Shown: positions 16,433-24,082, counted from the first letter of the stretch. The stretch: 26,162 nucleotides of DNA from Anaerolineaceae bacterium UBA2274 (GCA_002347705.1 DDWY01000001.1:1-26162); one strand, 5' to 3'. A program made the numbers and translations. The notes: a model not told the origin generated them from the sequence alone.

Positions 16433-17560
16433 TCATTTAATATTAAATGGAAAAATCCAACTCCAAGGCCCTGCTTTGAAGGTGTTACCGCTCAAATAGT
16501 AGGTCCGGCCAGTACCCCCATACCACGCGGCTTCTTCTGCCAGGCGCGGGCGGCCGCCTTGCGTGGCGGCATCCCAGTTGATATCCACATCCCTGAAGGT
16601 GATGTCCATCGCCTTGCCGAAGCAGTAATTTGTGCAAGCATTCAGCGTTGTTTGTTCAACCACCATAAAATGCACATGATGCCCGGTGCTGGCGCCTGTG
16701 TCGTCCACATTCGCGATCTTCATACCCTGCCAAACATACACGCCCCGGATTTTCACACTCGCAGGAATGCTGTTTTTGGCAATGTGCAGGTAGATCTGGT
16801 AGGTCCAGGGGTTGGTAGTGCGATCTTGCAGGGTGATGCTGTTGGTGCAGCTCGAGTCGCCGTTGTTGCAGGTGTCGCGCCAATGATAAACATAGCCACC
16901 TTTTGCTGCCGTCAAGTCAAACATGGTTCCATCAGCAAAATCGAACGCGTGAGTGCAATAATAAGTCGGAGTGCAGGAGGTGTGTCCTACCGACCAGGTC
17001 AGGCGCTTGGTCAGCCCTCCCTGCCAGGGCAGTTTGTAACCCCCATACACCACCGAGGTCGGTCCGGCTTTTGGGTCAGCTTCAAAATTGAAGCGATCAA
17101 CGATTTCGGAGTCTTTGAAATCGGTGGTCAAAAAGAAATCGTTAAACTCCGGGTCCGAAGTAAGGTGCAAATTCCAGCTGCCAGCGGCTTCATCCCAGAT
17201 AGCCAGCACGAGTTCCGGCTCCCTGGCGAGTGTCTCACCGGTTTCGGGGCTGTTTTCTGCCATCCACAACACAGCCTGGGTTCTCGCCTCGTTGAACTGC
17301 ACATTGTCTAAGGTCCAATTGTCTTCGCCCACGTTGTGAATCAGCTCAGGCAGTTGGGTATACAGCAGGGTTTCAAGCGGCGTTTGCTGCTCGGGTGGAG
17401 GGGTGGGGATAATAATTTCCTTGGGTGTTTTAATCGAATTCTCGCCGAAAATTAAATAAACCGCCACAAGCGCCAGGAGAATGATTGGAATCCAAAGTTT
17501 TGTCGCGTGGTTTTTATGCGGCGATGGCTCAGTATTTGGTGTGTAAGTTTGTTGACTCAT
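16433..17560 (-). CDS. Membrane-anchored M23-family (LytM-like) metallopeptidase
   Basis: A 375-residue protein expected to face the outside of the cell and to act on peptidoglycan cross-links or another envelope peptide. One membrane anchor lies at residues 21-38, followed by a Pro/Thr-rich spacer (44-62). A helper domain spans about 65-175. The peptidase-like domain (about 185-305) shows H204-A-F-D207 as likely first zinc ligands, the strand TAAKGGYVYHW, YLHI with His259, and T-G-H-H-V-H with H295 and H297. The H-x-x-D spacing is one residue shorter than the usual H-x-x-x-D, so activity is likely but not certain. Several Cys residues (196, 202, 231, 238 and the CTNYC segment) may form disulfides. 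AAGGTGG lies at a normal distance before the ATG. The gene is a single unit, with its own terminator-like hairpin. Confidence 0.8.
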   Translation of the reverse strand: MSQQTYTPNTEPSPHKNHATKLWIPIILLALVAVYLIFGENSIKTPKEIIIPTPPPEQQTPLETLLYTQLPELIHNVGEDNWTLDNVQFNEARTQAVLWMAENSPETGETLAREPELVLAIWDEAAGSWNLHLTSDPEFNDFFLTTDFKDSEIVDRFNFEADPKAGPTSVVYGGYKLPWQGGLTKRLTWSVGHTSCTPTYYCTHAFDFADGTMFDLTAAKGGYVYHWRDTCNNGDSSCTNSITLQDRTTNPWTYQIYLHIAKNSIPASVKIRGVYVWQGMKIANVDDTGASTGHHVHFMVVEQTTLNACTNYCFGKAMDITFRDVDINWDAATQGGRPRLAEEAAWYGGTGRTYYLSGNTFKAGPWSWIFPFNIK

Positions 17561-18199
17561 AAGTCCACCTTATGTGATAGATGCTATTAACCAGTAAGTT
17601 GCAAGTATCCTGCCAGATGGAACGTGTCGTCTTTGCCTTGACCCCTGTAAAGTAAAGTTAGATTCTTTCCCTAAAAAATTTGTCGGACACTCCATAAAAT
17701 CTCGTGTAGTCCTGGCTTAGGCAAGTACAATTGAACTGATATACGATGACACTGTCAGAAGAGCCTTCAGCCACTTCTCGGAAAACCACATCCCTTTAAA
17801 ATAGTGGCCTGACAATGTCGGTATCTTCCTCAGCAAGGGCTCCGAAACACGCCTGCTGCCGATTCCGACCTACAAGGGCACGCTCTTTACGTAGGGAACT
17901 GGCCTGCCTGTTCCTCATGGTATCGGTTCGAGACCTCTTGCAGGGGGAGGCTTTGCGCGGCCATCGACCCTGCGTGTCCCAACCGAGTTTTAGTTGATGC
18001 GGGCTGTTTTGATATTGACGGTTCGCATTTTGTTTAGGATAGTTGATTAATAATCTGGCATTCCAGGCGCAATCCAGAATCCGCGGCAAATTCCAATCCC
18101 CAACCCCTAACCCGCTATTCCTTTTGCGATATACTAAGGAAGTCAAGCTGCCATGCTCACCCAATATGGCAGAAATTATTACTTATCAGGAGGATGTGC
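17561..18199. other. Intergenic region with a GC-rich, inverted-repeat-rich block
   Basis: No convincing gene lies in this 639-bp gap. Between about 17810 and 18000 the sequence becomes GC-rich and holds nested inverted repeats: a near-perfect 20-bp palindrome at 17895-17914 (GGAAC..GGC..GCC..GTTCC) and arms GCAGGG/CCCTGC at 17940-17945 and 17968-17973. It may be a remnant of a mobile element or a structured RNA; I cannot name a family. Nearer the kor operon there is a TATACT box at 18130-18135 as a possible promoter, then a 7-bp inverted repeat (18148-18154 with 18166-18172) in the expected leader. Confidence 0.5.
18187..18193 (+). promoter_or_regulatory. Ribosome-binding site deciding the korD start
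   Basis: CAGGAGG touches an ATG at 18194, which is too close for initiation, but lies 6 nt before the in-frame ATG at 18200. The start at 18200 is therefore preferred. Confidence 0.8.
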
Positions 18200-18454
18200 A
18201 TGCCACCCAAGGGATGGGTAGAAATTAACGAACTGTATTGTAAGGCTTGTGAGACCTGCGTCACCGATTGCCCCACGCAAACGCTCGCGATTGACCTGAG
18301 CCGACTGACTCCGAAGGGCTATCACCCCGCTTTTATGATTCACCCCGAAAACTGCACTGGTTGTGGCATCTGTGCTGTGGTTTGCCCCGATGCGGCCATC
18401 ACCGTTTTCCGGGGTGTACGCCCAGAAACCGAAAAAGAAGGGGAGGGCGCGTAA
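18200..18454 (+). CDS. korD: 2-oxoacid:ferredoxin oxidoreductase, ferredoxin-like (delta) subunit
   Basis: An 84-residue subunit that carries electrons from the catalytic subunits to ferredoxin. It shows two [4Fe-4S] motifs, CKACETCVTDCP and CTGCGICAVVCP, as in 2x[4Fe-4S] ferredoxin-like delta subunits. The start at ATG 18200 is chosen because the strong AGGAGG lies 6 nt before it. It is the first gene of a four-gene operon. Its TAA overlaps the next ATG (TAATG), giving tight coupling and a matched amount of product. The symbol follows the korDABC layout; the substrate could equally be a branched-chain 2-oxoacid (vor). Confidence 0.88.
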   Translation: MPPKGWVEINELYCKACETCVTDCPTQTLAIDLSRLTPKGYHPAFMIHPENCTGCGICAVVCPDAAITVFRGVRPETEKEGEGA

Positions 18455-19578
18455 TGGCACTTGAACTGATCAAAGGCAATACTGCTGTTGCCGAAGCCGC
18501 AATGCGGGCTGGCCTGGTTTCGTACTTTGGCTACCCCATCACCCCCCAAACCGAGCTGCTCGAGCATCTCAGCGCGCGCATGCCCGAACTTGGGCGTGCT
18601 TTTGTGCAGGCTGAAAGCGAACTCGGCGCCATCAACATGGTCTATGGTGCCGCCTGCACAGGCTTGCGCACCATGACCTCCAGCTCCAGTCCTGGGGTCA
18701 GCCTTATGCAGGAAGGGATTTCCTACATTTCCGGCACTGAACTGCCCGCCGTTATCGTGGACGTCGTCCGCGGTGGTCCGGGCTTGGGCAACATCGCCCC
18801 CTCCCAGGCTGACTATACCCAAATCGTCCACGGCGGAGGGCATGGTGAATATCACCTGATCGTGCTTGCTCCAGCCTCTGTGCAGGAGGCGGTTGATTTG
18901 ACAGGCATGGCTTTCGATCTGGCAGAAAAATACCGCATGGTTGTCTGCCTGCTGCTGGATGGCTTCCTTGGACAGATGATGGAGCCCGTGGTAATGCCGG
19001 ACTTCCAGCCTGTACGCACTACGCCGCCTGAGTGGGCTGTTGGGAGCCCTGATTCCAAAGAGCGCGTCGTGCTGACCTCGATCAACATCGACCCTCCCAA
19101 CCAGGAACAATTCAATGTCAAGATGATGACTCGCTGGGAAGAAGTCGAAAAGAACGAAGTGCGCTACAAGGGCTACTATCTGGATGATGCCGAATATGTC
19201 GTGATTGGTTATGGAACTGCCGGCCGCATCGCCCTGACAGCCGTGCGTGCTGCCCGCGAGCAGGGTCACAAGATCGGTTTGCTGCGCCCCATCTCCCTTT
19301 CACCTTTCCCTACCAGAGCGGTTGACGAACTGGCTGACAGGGTCAAGGGCTTCCTGGTGGTAGAAATGAGCAATGGTCAGATGCTGGATGACGTCGTTTC
19401 CATCGCTGCCCGCCGGGTGCCCGTGGACTTCTATGGCCGCATGGGCGGGATGGTTCCTTACCCTGACGAAATTGCCAACGCAATCATTGAAATGATTCAG
19501 GGTGAACACGATGTGAACGCAGATGGACGCGCGAAATGGCTGGCAAAAATGCGCGAACTCGTGGGAACAGGAGAGTAA
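18454..19578 (+). CDS. korA: 2-oxoacid:ferredoxin oxidoreductase, alpha subunit (KorA/VorB type)
   Basis: A 374-residue subunit of the anaerobic enzyme that converts a 2-oxoacid plus CoA to acyl-CoA, CO2 and reduced ferredoxin in the cytoplasm. The N-terminal pyrimidine-binding domain opens with GNTAVAEAAMRAGLVSYFGYPITPQTE, and the RGGPGLGNIAPSQADY segment and GGGHGEYHLIVLAPASVQEAVDL are close to the VorB-type group. The C-terminal transketolase-like domain follows from about residue 230 (YVVIGYGTAGRIALTAVRAA). The start ATG at 18454 overlaps the korD stop and is preceded by GGGAGGG; an upstream in-frame extension is not needed. Whether the substrate is 2-oxoglutarate or a branched-chain oxoacid is not decided by the sequence. 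Confidence 0.9.
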   Translation: MALELIKGNTAVAEAAMRAGLVSYFGYPITPQTELLEHLSARMPELGRAFVQAESELGAINMVYGAACTGLRTMTSSSSPGVSLMQEGISYISGTELPAVIVDVVRGGPGLGNIAPSQADYTQIVHGGGHGEYHLIVLAPASVQEAVDLTGMAFDLAEKYRMVVCLLLDGFLGQMMEPVVMPDFQPVRTTPPEWAVGSPDSKERVVLTSINIDPPNQEQFNVKMMTRWEEVEKNEVRYKGYYLDDAEYVVIGYGTAGRIALTAVRAAREQGHKIGLLRPISLSPFPTRAVDELADRVKGFLVVEMSNGQMLDDVVSIAARRVPVDFYGRMGGMVPYPDEIANAIIEMIQGEHDVNADGRAKWLAKMRELVGTGE

Positions 19579-19581
19579 ATC

Positions 19582-20364
19582 ATGACTGAAGCAGATGTCA
19601 AAGTTGTCTATAAACGTCCGATTGGTTTAACAGACCTCGTTACTCACTATTGCCCGGGCTGCACTCACGGCGTTGCCCACCGCCTGATCGCGGAAGTGCT
19701 CGAAGAAATGGGCGAGCTCAATAATACGATCGGCGTTGCCCCAGTGGGATGCGCCGTTTTCGCCTACAACTACTTGGATTTTGATTTCGTTGAAGCTGCC
19801 CACGGTCGCGCGCCTGCCATGGCAACCGGTATCAAGCGCACCCTGCCACATAAAACAGTCTTCACCTACCAGGGCGATGGCGACCTGGCTTCGATGGGCA
19901 TGGGCGAGATCGTCGCCGCCGCTTCGCGCGGTGAGCAGATCACGGTCATTTTCATCAACAACACCAACTACGGCATGACCGGCGGTCAGATGGCTCCAAC
20001 CACCCTGCCCGGTCAAAAAACCTCATCCTCCCCCCTCGGGCGCGATGTGGAAACCCAGGGTTACCCCATCCGTACCGCCGAGCTGCTTGCCACGCTGGAT
20101 GGAGCTGCCTTTGTGGCACGCCGCACTCTGCATGACGCCCGCGGTATTCGCATGGCCAAGCGCGCCATCCGCACCGCCTTCGAAGTCCAAAAGCAGGGTC
20201 TGGGATTTTCGATGGTCGAGCTGCTCTCCATCTGCCCCACCAACTGGGGACTGAACACCACCAACGCCCGCCAGTGGCTGGCTGAGCACATGCTGCCTTA
20301 CTATCCCGTTGGCGATTTCAAGGTTTCCACCGCTGTGAGCGAAATGAAGATTGGAGGAAATTAG
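19582..20364 (+). CDS. korB: 2-oxoacid:ferredoxin oxidoreductase, beta subunit (TPP-binding)
   Basis: A 260-residue catalytic partner of KorA that binds thiamine diphosphate. The TPP motif is GDGDLASMGMGEIVAAASRG followed by NNTNYGMTGGQ near residue 130. The early HYCPGCTHGVAHR segment gives the Cys pair typical of family members whose beta subunit contributes to an iron-sulphur cluster. Length is normal for a KorB/VorA-type subunit that lacks the extra C-terminal domain of pyruvate enzymes. It follows korA after 3 bp. Confidence 0.92.
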   Translation: MTEADVKVVYKRPIGLTDLVTHYCPGCTHGVAHRLIAEVLEEMGELNNTIGVAPVGCAVFAYNYLDFDFVEAAHGRAPAMATGIKRTLPHKTVFTYQGDGDLASMGMGEIVAAASRGEQITVIFINNTNYGMTGGQMAPTTLPGQKTSSSPLGRDVETQGYPIRTAELLATLDGAAFVARRTLHDARGIRMAKRAIRTAFEVQKQGLGFSMVELLSICPTNWGLNTTNARQWLAEHMLPYYPVGDFKVSTAVSEMKIGGN

Positions 20365-20365
20365 C

Positions 20366-20905
20366 ATGCAAGCTGAAATTATCATTTCGGGTTTTGGCGG
20401 TCAGGGCACGCTTTATGCTGGTCAGCTGATGGCGTATGCTGCCATGGATGAAGGAAAGCATGTCACCTGGATCCCCTCTTACGGTCCTGAGATGCGCGGC
20501 GGCACAGCCAACTGCACCGTTGTGATCTCGGATGACGAGATCGGTTCGCCGACCGCTCTCCACCCCACGGCTGTGATTGCGATGAACCTCCCCTCACTCG
20601 ACAAGTACGAACCATTGGTCAAACCAGGTGGTTACCTGATCGTGAATGAGAACATGGTCAATCGCGCGGCCGTTCGCGACGATATTCACGTTCTGATGGT
20701 GCCTGCCAGCACGATTGCCATGGAAATTGGCAACGAGCGTGCTGCCAACATGGTGCTGCTGGGCGCCCTGGAAGGGAATATGCATTTGCTCGCGGAGGGC
20801 GCGCTTGAAGGGGCCCTCGAAGCCCATACGGCTGCCCGCCTGAAGAAGTTTATCCCGATGAACATTGAGGCTCTGCACCGCGGTGCCGAGTTCCAGGCAG
20901 GATAG
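20366..20905 (+). CDS. korC: 2-oxoacid:ferredoxin oxidoreductase, gamma subunit
   Basis: A 179-residue gamma subunit. It shows the family opening EIIISGFGGQGTLYAGQLMAYAA, then WIPSYGPEMRGGTANCTVVISDDEIGSP, which are hallmark motifs of the POR/KOR gamma family. The ATG at 20366 is the start: GGAGG lies at 20354-20358, inside the end of korB, and the korB stop is 1 bp away. This is the last gene of the operon, followed by an intrinsic terminator. Confidence 0.9.
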   Translation: MQAEIIISGFGGQGTLYAGQLMAYAAMDEGKHVTWIPSYGPEMRGGTANCTVVISDDEIGSPTALHPTAVIAMNLPSLDKYEPLVKPGGYLIVNENMVNRAAVRDDIHVLMVPASTIAMEIGNERAANMVLLGALEGNMHLLAEGALEGALEAHTAARLKKFIPMNIEALHRGAEFQAG

Positions 20906-20923
20906 TCTTCGTTGATTGTGATG

Positions 20924-20956
20924 AAAAGGCGCTCAAATTGCTTGAGCGCCTTTTTT
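20924..20956 (+). terminator. Intrinsic terminator of the kor operon
   Basis: A perfect 13-bp stem (20924-20936 pairing with 20942-20954) with a 5-nt loop and a run of six T, 18 bp after the korC stop. The sequence from its right arm onward recurs near 22191. Confidence 0.92.
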
Positions 20957-20966
20957 CGCCTCCGGT
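20944..20966 (+). repeat. Flanking direct repeat, left copy
   Basis: A 23-bp stretch (right arm and tail of the kor terminator) that recurs at 22191-22213 with one mismatch. Weaker similarity extends about 12 bp further on the right and about 12 bp on the left. Confidence 0.8.
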
Positions 20967-21120
20967 CTATTACTTTTAACATTTTTGTAGAGAATGTGGC
21001 CCTGCCCTGGTAGCGAAGCGGATAGGGCGTCCCGTTCCAATTTACATGCGGAACGGCGCAAGGTGTTTAGATAAGTATGGTTGTTTACACATTATCCAGG
21101 GTGATTGTTTACAATCTTAA

Positions 21121-21142
21121 GGGCAGACACGGGGGTCTGCCC
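21121..21142. repeat. GGGCAGAC hairpin repeat
   Basis: Arms GGGCAGAC and GTCTGCCC with a 6-nt loop. It ends in CCCCTAC, the inverse of the GTAGGGG that opens the next hairpin, so the two look like facing ends of one small element. Confidence 0.6.
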
Positions 21143-21180
21143 CTACGATAGCCACCTCTCCCTCAAATTCCCAGATGTAG

Positions 21181-21202
21181 GGGTCACCCCCCGTGGTGAC
21201 CC
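21181..21202. repeat. GGGTCACC hairpin repeat
   Basis: Arms GGGTCACC (21181-21188) and GGTGACCC (21195-21202) with a 6-nt loop, the same arm and loop lengths as the hairpin 60 bp upstream. Confidence 0.6.
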
Positions 21203-21477
21203 GTCACCATGGCAAAGAAGGGGTAACCTCTATGATCCGAGATGATCTGTTTGATAGATAAAAGTGTAAATAATCAACCTAAACATGATGTAAACCATCA
21301 TTGTATTAACAGCAAGGCCGTTCCCTATTTAGAACGAAAATCTCCGTCAACGCGAGATGTTACATTCCCCTTTGGGGAAGGGATACCGCTTGCGGTGGAT
21401 GAGGTGCGCCTGTGCTCACAAAGCAGGGTATGCCGATCTGCCCGGTACTTTTTCAAATAAACGCAATATCTGAGTAG

Positions 21478-21668
21478 GGTGGGTTGGCGTCATAATTCCT
21501 TGGCCTGCCTAAACATCGAAATAGCCAACCCACCACAAACCGCGATGGTTGCCAGCCATATTGCATCTTCCCTCAATCTTGAGTGTGGATGAATCAATTT
21601 TTTTGTGCTGCGGTGGGTAGGCTATAGCCACATGGGCTCCCACAAATGCTCTTTGACGCCAACCCACC
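21478..21668. repeat. 191-bp nested palindromic element (MITE-like)
   Basis: Outer perfect 14-bp inverted arms at 21478-21491 and 21655-21668, with inner inverted arms at 21521-21534 and 21612-21625 (13 of 14 matching). All four arms contain a GGTGGGT core (or its complement). No coding capacity and no clear target-site duplication. This is the form of a non-autonomous mobile element. Confidence 0.65.
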
Positions 21669-21681
21669 TGCGACCCTTGTT

Positions 21682-22107
21682 ATCGCGAGCGAAGCGCGGC
21701 GATCTGCCCAATAATCTGTCATCGCGAGCGAAGCGTGGCGATCTCTCTGTTTTATGTTGACCTAACTGCAACAGCGAAATTCCCCCCACTTCCATAGGTG
21801 AAAACTTGTGACCGTCAACCACCTTGGGTTTGCAATGATAAAAGGCTGTCATCACAAACGTCTGTTATTGCTTTGCCCGTAAATCCGTCATCGCGAGCGA
21901 ATTGCGTCAATCTGCCCAATAATCTGTCATCGCGAGCGAAGCGTGGCGATCTCTCTGTTTTATGTTGACCTAACTGCAACAGCGAAATTCCTCCCACTTC
22001 CATAGGTGAAAACTTGTGACCGTCAATCACCTTGGGTTTGCAATGACAAAAAGCTGTCATCACAAACGTCTGTTATTGCTTTACCCGTAAATCCGTCATC
22101 GCAAGCG
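21682..22107 (+). repeat. 208-bp tandem duplication
   Basis: Unit 1 (21682-21889) and unit 2 (21890-22097) align without gaps at a 208-bp offset. Across 198 bp (21702-21899 against 21910-22107) I count about six differences; the first 20 bp of each unit are more divergent. A partial third copy starts at 22098. Each unit has ATCGC...GCGAT hairpins at its start and about 40 bp in. The duplication is recent. Confidence 0.85.
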
Positions 22108-22190
22108 TTTGTAGAGTCTGTCGTTACGAGGGATACGCAACGACTCGTTGGAAAAGGACTAAAACCTGCTGCAGTACTCAAAAATCACTC

Positions 22191-22213
22191 GAGCGTCTTT
22201 TTTCGCCTCCGGT
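22191..22213 (+). repeat. Flanking direct repeat, right copy
   Basis: Matches 20944-20966 in 22 of 23 positions. The hairpin left arm of the kor terminator is decayed in this copy, and the TATAAT box of the next gene starts at its last base. Confidence 0.8.
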
Positions 22214-22218
22214 ATAAT
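22213..22218 (+). promoter_or_regulatory. Candidate -10 box with near-leaderless start
   Basis: TATAAT ends 10 nt before the ATG at 22229, so transcription would start only about 3-4 nt before the codon. No Shine-Dalgarno sequence is present. No consensus -35 is seen. Confidence 0.5.
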
Positions 22219-22228
22219 TCTTTTAGAT

Positions 22229-23119
22229 ATGGATCAAGTCTACGAACCTCCTCGCCGTCTGAGCCTTTTATTCAACCTCGGTCTTGGCTTCCTTGCCCTG
22301 CTTGGGGCGCTCGTGCTCCTTTTCCTTGGCTCGGGCAACGCCGCGCGTGATCCAAATCTGCCCCTCCTGCTTCCGGCAATTTTGTTGCTGGGAACGTTTG
22401 CTTTTTTGACTTACCGCGCCTTCCTGATCCTCACCACCCGCTACCTGCTCGATCGCTCATCGCTTGAAATCCGCCTGGGTTTCCAGCGCGAGATCATCCC
22501 TTTGAATTTGGTCGAATGGGCGCATCCGATCTCTGATTTTGACTCTCCCATGCCTCTGCCCAGTTTTCTGCTGCCGTGGCAATATTACGGCAGACGCAAT
22601 ATTCGCGGTCTGGGTTTGGTAGAGTTTCTTGCCACAGACAAACCCAACATGGTCCTCATCCGGGCCGGCAAGCGCCACTTCGTCATATCACCAGCCTCTG
22701 CCCGCGCCTTTGCGCGGGAATTTGAGCATGTATCCGCCCTGGGCGAGGCGGAAGCGATCGAACCAGTCTCGCAAAACCTGCGATCAATGCTGGGGGAAAT
22801 AATCCAGGATGGAACCGCAAAAAAACTGCTCATAGCCGGATTTGCGAGCGTGCTGCTGTTGCTGGCAGTTACCGTTGTTCTCAGCGCCACCAGGCTCAAC
22901 GTCACCTGGATCACGCTTGAGCGGGTGCCCTCCAACCGCCTGCTCTTGCTGCTGCTGGTTGGGGTACTGGCATGGCTGCTCAACACCTTGCTGGGAGCTT
23001 ACTTTTTCCTGCAGAGTTTGCTCGAAAAACGCTGGATTTTCCTCGTTTGGGGCTGGAGCGTCCTGGTCAGCCTGATCCTCGCCCTCGCGGCAGTCTTCAT
23101 GAGCCTTGGTGGCACTTAG
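22229..23119 (+). CDS. Membrane protein with bacterial PH-like domain
   Basis: A 296-residue protein of unknown role. Two helices occupy residues about 14-70. A soluble segment (about 72-175) has the run of a bacterial PH-like domain (YLLDRSSLEIRLGFQREIIPLNLVEWAHPI, later VLIRAGKRHFVISPASARAFAREFEHV). Then come about three further helices (about 200-290). Proteins of this layout are small envelope-associated membrane proteins without known enzymatic activity. The ATG is the only good start and has no ribosome site, which fits leaderless translation. It is monocistronic; a strong hairpin follows about 115 bp downstream. Confidence 0.7.
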   Translation: MDQVYEPPRRLSLLFNLGLGFLALLGALVLLFLGSGNAARDPNLPLLLPAILLLGTFAFLTYRAFLILTTRYLLDRSSLEIRLGFQREIIPLNLVEWAHPISDFDSPMPLPSFLLPWQYYGRRNIRGLGLVEFLATDKPNMVLIRAGKRHFVISPASARAFAREFEHVSALGEAEAIEPVSQNLRSMLGEIIQDGTAKKLLIAGFASVLLLLAVTVVLSATRLNVTWITLERVPSNRLLLLLLVGVLAWLLNTLLGAYFFLQSLLEKRWIFLVWGWSVLVSLILALAAVFMSLGGT

Positions 23120-23234
23120 GGATTCTCAGAATCTCATTTCCAGAGTTAAGTCGCACAAGGAATTGTTAAATCGAAAATAATTATTCTATGGGCTATTCTT
23201 CTAGATTGACAGCGATGGAGAACCAACTTGATTA

Positions 23235-23273
23235 AAGCACACCGCCCAAGTGTCATTACTTGGGCGGTTGCTT
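23235..23273. terminator. Bidirectional terminator-like hairpin between convergent genes
   Basis: An 11-bp perfect stem (23241-23251 with 23258-23268), extended to about 16 bp with one bulge, with loop GTCATT. It lies between the plus-strand PH-like gene and the convergent toxin gene. T-runs on both sides are short. Confidence 0.55.
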
Positions 23274-23381
23274 ACAATAGATTCTACGTCATGCGAAGAT
23301 TGTCATCTCACCAACATGACGGCCACAATGTGGACTTATCGGTCTGATGCTTACGCAGAGCAGGAACAACATAATTATACA

Positions 23382-23831
23382 TTAAAACGGTACGGAGTCA
23401 AACCAATTTTCAGATTCTCGAGAAATTCCTAATCCGCAAAGAATTGCATCTTCTATCTTAGTCATCAAATTGGCACTAACAAATTGTTTGTAATAGATTC
23501 TGGTTCCATATTGGTCAAATTTTGAGGGTCTATCAAGTCTGTTTATTGAAACCGTGTATAACATATCCGCCTTTACCCAGGCTATTGGTTTGTCATATGG
23601 TTTCCGTAAAGGAGGCTGAATTACTATTTGAACGTTATAGGCTTGTGGTGGAACCGGGGGCGTTGTGCTTAACGGCACAATAGTACATATCTTCGGTCTA
23701 TTCTTTAGCGCTGGGGACACAACAATACAAGGACGGCGCTTGGTCATTTCGGGTGCTGCAAAAGGAGTGAAATCACAGAAAACAATCTCTCCTTTCTCAG
23801 GGACCACCGGAAGATGATACTTTTGTGGCAT
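23382..23831 (-). CDS. PemK/MazF-family toxin-like protein
   Basis: A 149-residue protein matching the PemK/MazF type, which are usually sequence-specific endoribonucleases. It shows the opening GEIVFCDFTPFAAPEMTKRRPCIVVSP (RP-x-x-V-V-S motif) and then ICTIVPLSTTPP. WVKADMLYTVSINRLDR corresponds to the conserved K-x-x-x-L-x-T-V-x-x-x-R-L-x segment. Length is somewhat above the usual 110-120 residues because of N- and C-terminal extensions. An antitoxin normally precedes the toxin gene, but no credible small gene is seen on the minus strand between 23832 and 24082. It may be solitary, partnered elsewhere, or serve another role. Confidence 0.8.
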   Translation of the reverse strand: MPQKYHLPVVPEKGEIVFCDFTPFAAPEMTKRRPCIVVSPALKNRPKICTIVPLSTTPPVPPQAYNVQIVIQPPLRKPYDKPIAWVKADMLYTVSINRLDRPSKFDQYGTRIYYKQFVSANLMTKIEDAILCGLGISRESENWFDSVPF

Positions 23832-24070
23832 TTGATTATTCTACTCGAATTCCACATCCTCTGTGAGGAAATGATGCGTGATTCTGAATAAATATGTATT
23901 GATCCGTGGATACGTTTGTAAATTATTACATTACACTTTCAATCCAAAAATTCAGATGTGTAGTAATTCATATTCATTATGTGAAGCTAATTTGGTGGAG
24001 TTGAATACTACGGGATTTGTCTACAAAATGGTGGTCTGCGCAAGAACGCCCTTTTTTTACGGAGACCTGA

Positions 24071-24076
24071 TACAAT
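24071..24076 (+). promoter_or_regulatory. Candidate -10 box at the methyltransferase gene
   Basis: TACAAT ends 6 nt before the ATG at 24083, so a start at normal distance would fall on the start codon itself (leaderless mRNA). No Shine-Dalgarno sequence is present at a useful distance. Confidence 0.4.
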
Positions 24077-24082
24077 TTGATC

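Larger units (their letters stand above)
20957..22228. other. Gene-free repeat island between korC and the PH-like gene
   Basis: About 1.27 kb without a convincing gene. In order it holds a 7-bp inverted repeat (21032-21038 with 21050-21056), two 8-bp-arm hairpins (21121-21142 and 21181-21202), a short region with no clear feature (about 21205-21475), a 191-bp nested palindrome (21478-21668), a 208-bp tandem duplication (21682-22107), and a copy of the kor terminator tail (22191-22213). Small reading frames in it are translations of the repeats. Confidence 0.75.

Noticed and set aside
16364..17311. Long plus-strand open frame opposite the M23-type peptidase gene
   Set aside because: It mirrors the antisense of a well-supported gene with clear motifs, shows no domain of its own and has no plausible ribosome site.
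17920..17950. tRNA-like GGTTCGA stretch
   Set aside because: The bases on either side do not form a T-stem, and no acceptor or anticodon arms could be found.
17796..18164. 122-codon minus-strand frame in the structured block
   Set aside because: Arg/Gln-rich, low-complexity sequence without a domain or ribosome site; palindromic DNA explains the open frame better.
18340..19269. 309-codon minus-strand frame opposite korA
   Set aside because: It is a GC-driven antisense frame over a strongly conserved gene; composition is His/Gln-rich without motifs.
21003..21030. tRNA D-arm-like stretch with GCCCT/AGGGC pairing
   Set aside because: No anticodon or T arm follows; only a short inverted repeat is present.
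21242..21460. 72-codon plus-strand frame in the repeat island
   Set aside because: No ribosome site, no recognisable motif, and surrounded by non-coding repeats.
21622..22063. Two similar small minus-strand frames with SPRFARDD repeats
   Set aside because: They are translations of the 208-bp tandem repeat and its hairpins; the similarity comes from DNA duplication.
21682..22107. CRISPR array
   Set aside because: Only two long, nearly identical 208-bp units without regular short repeats and unique spacers, and no cas genes nearby.
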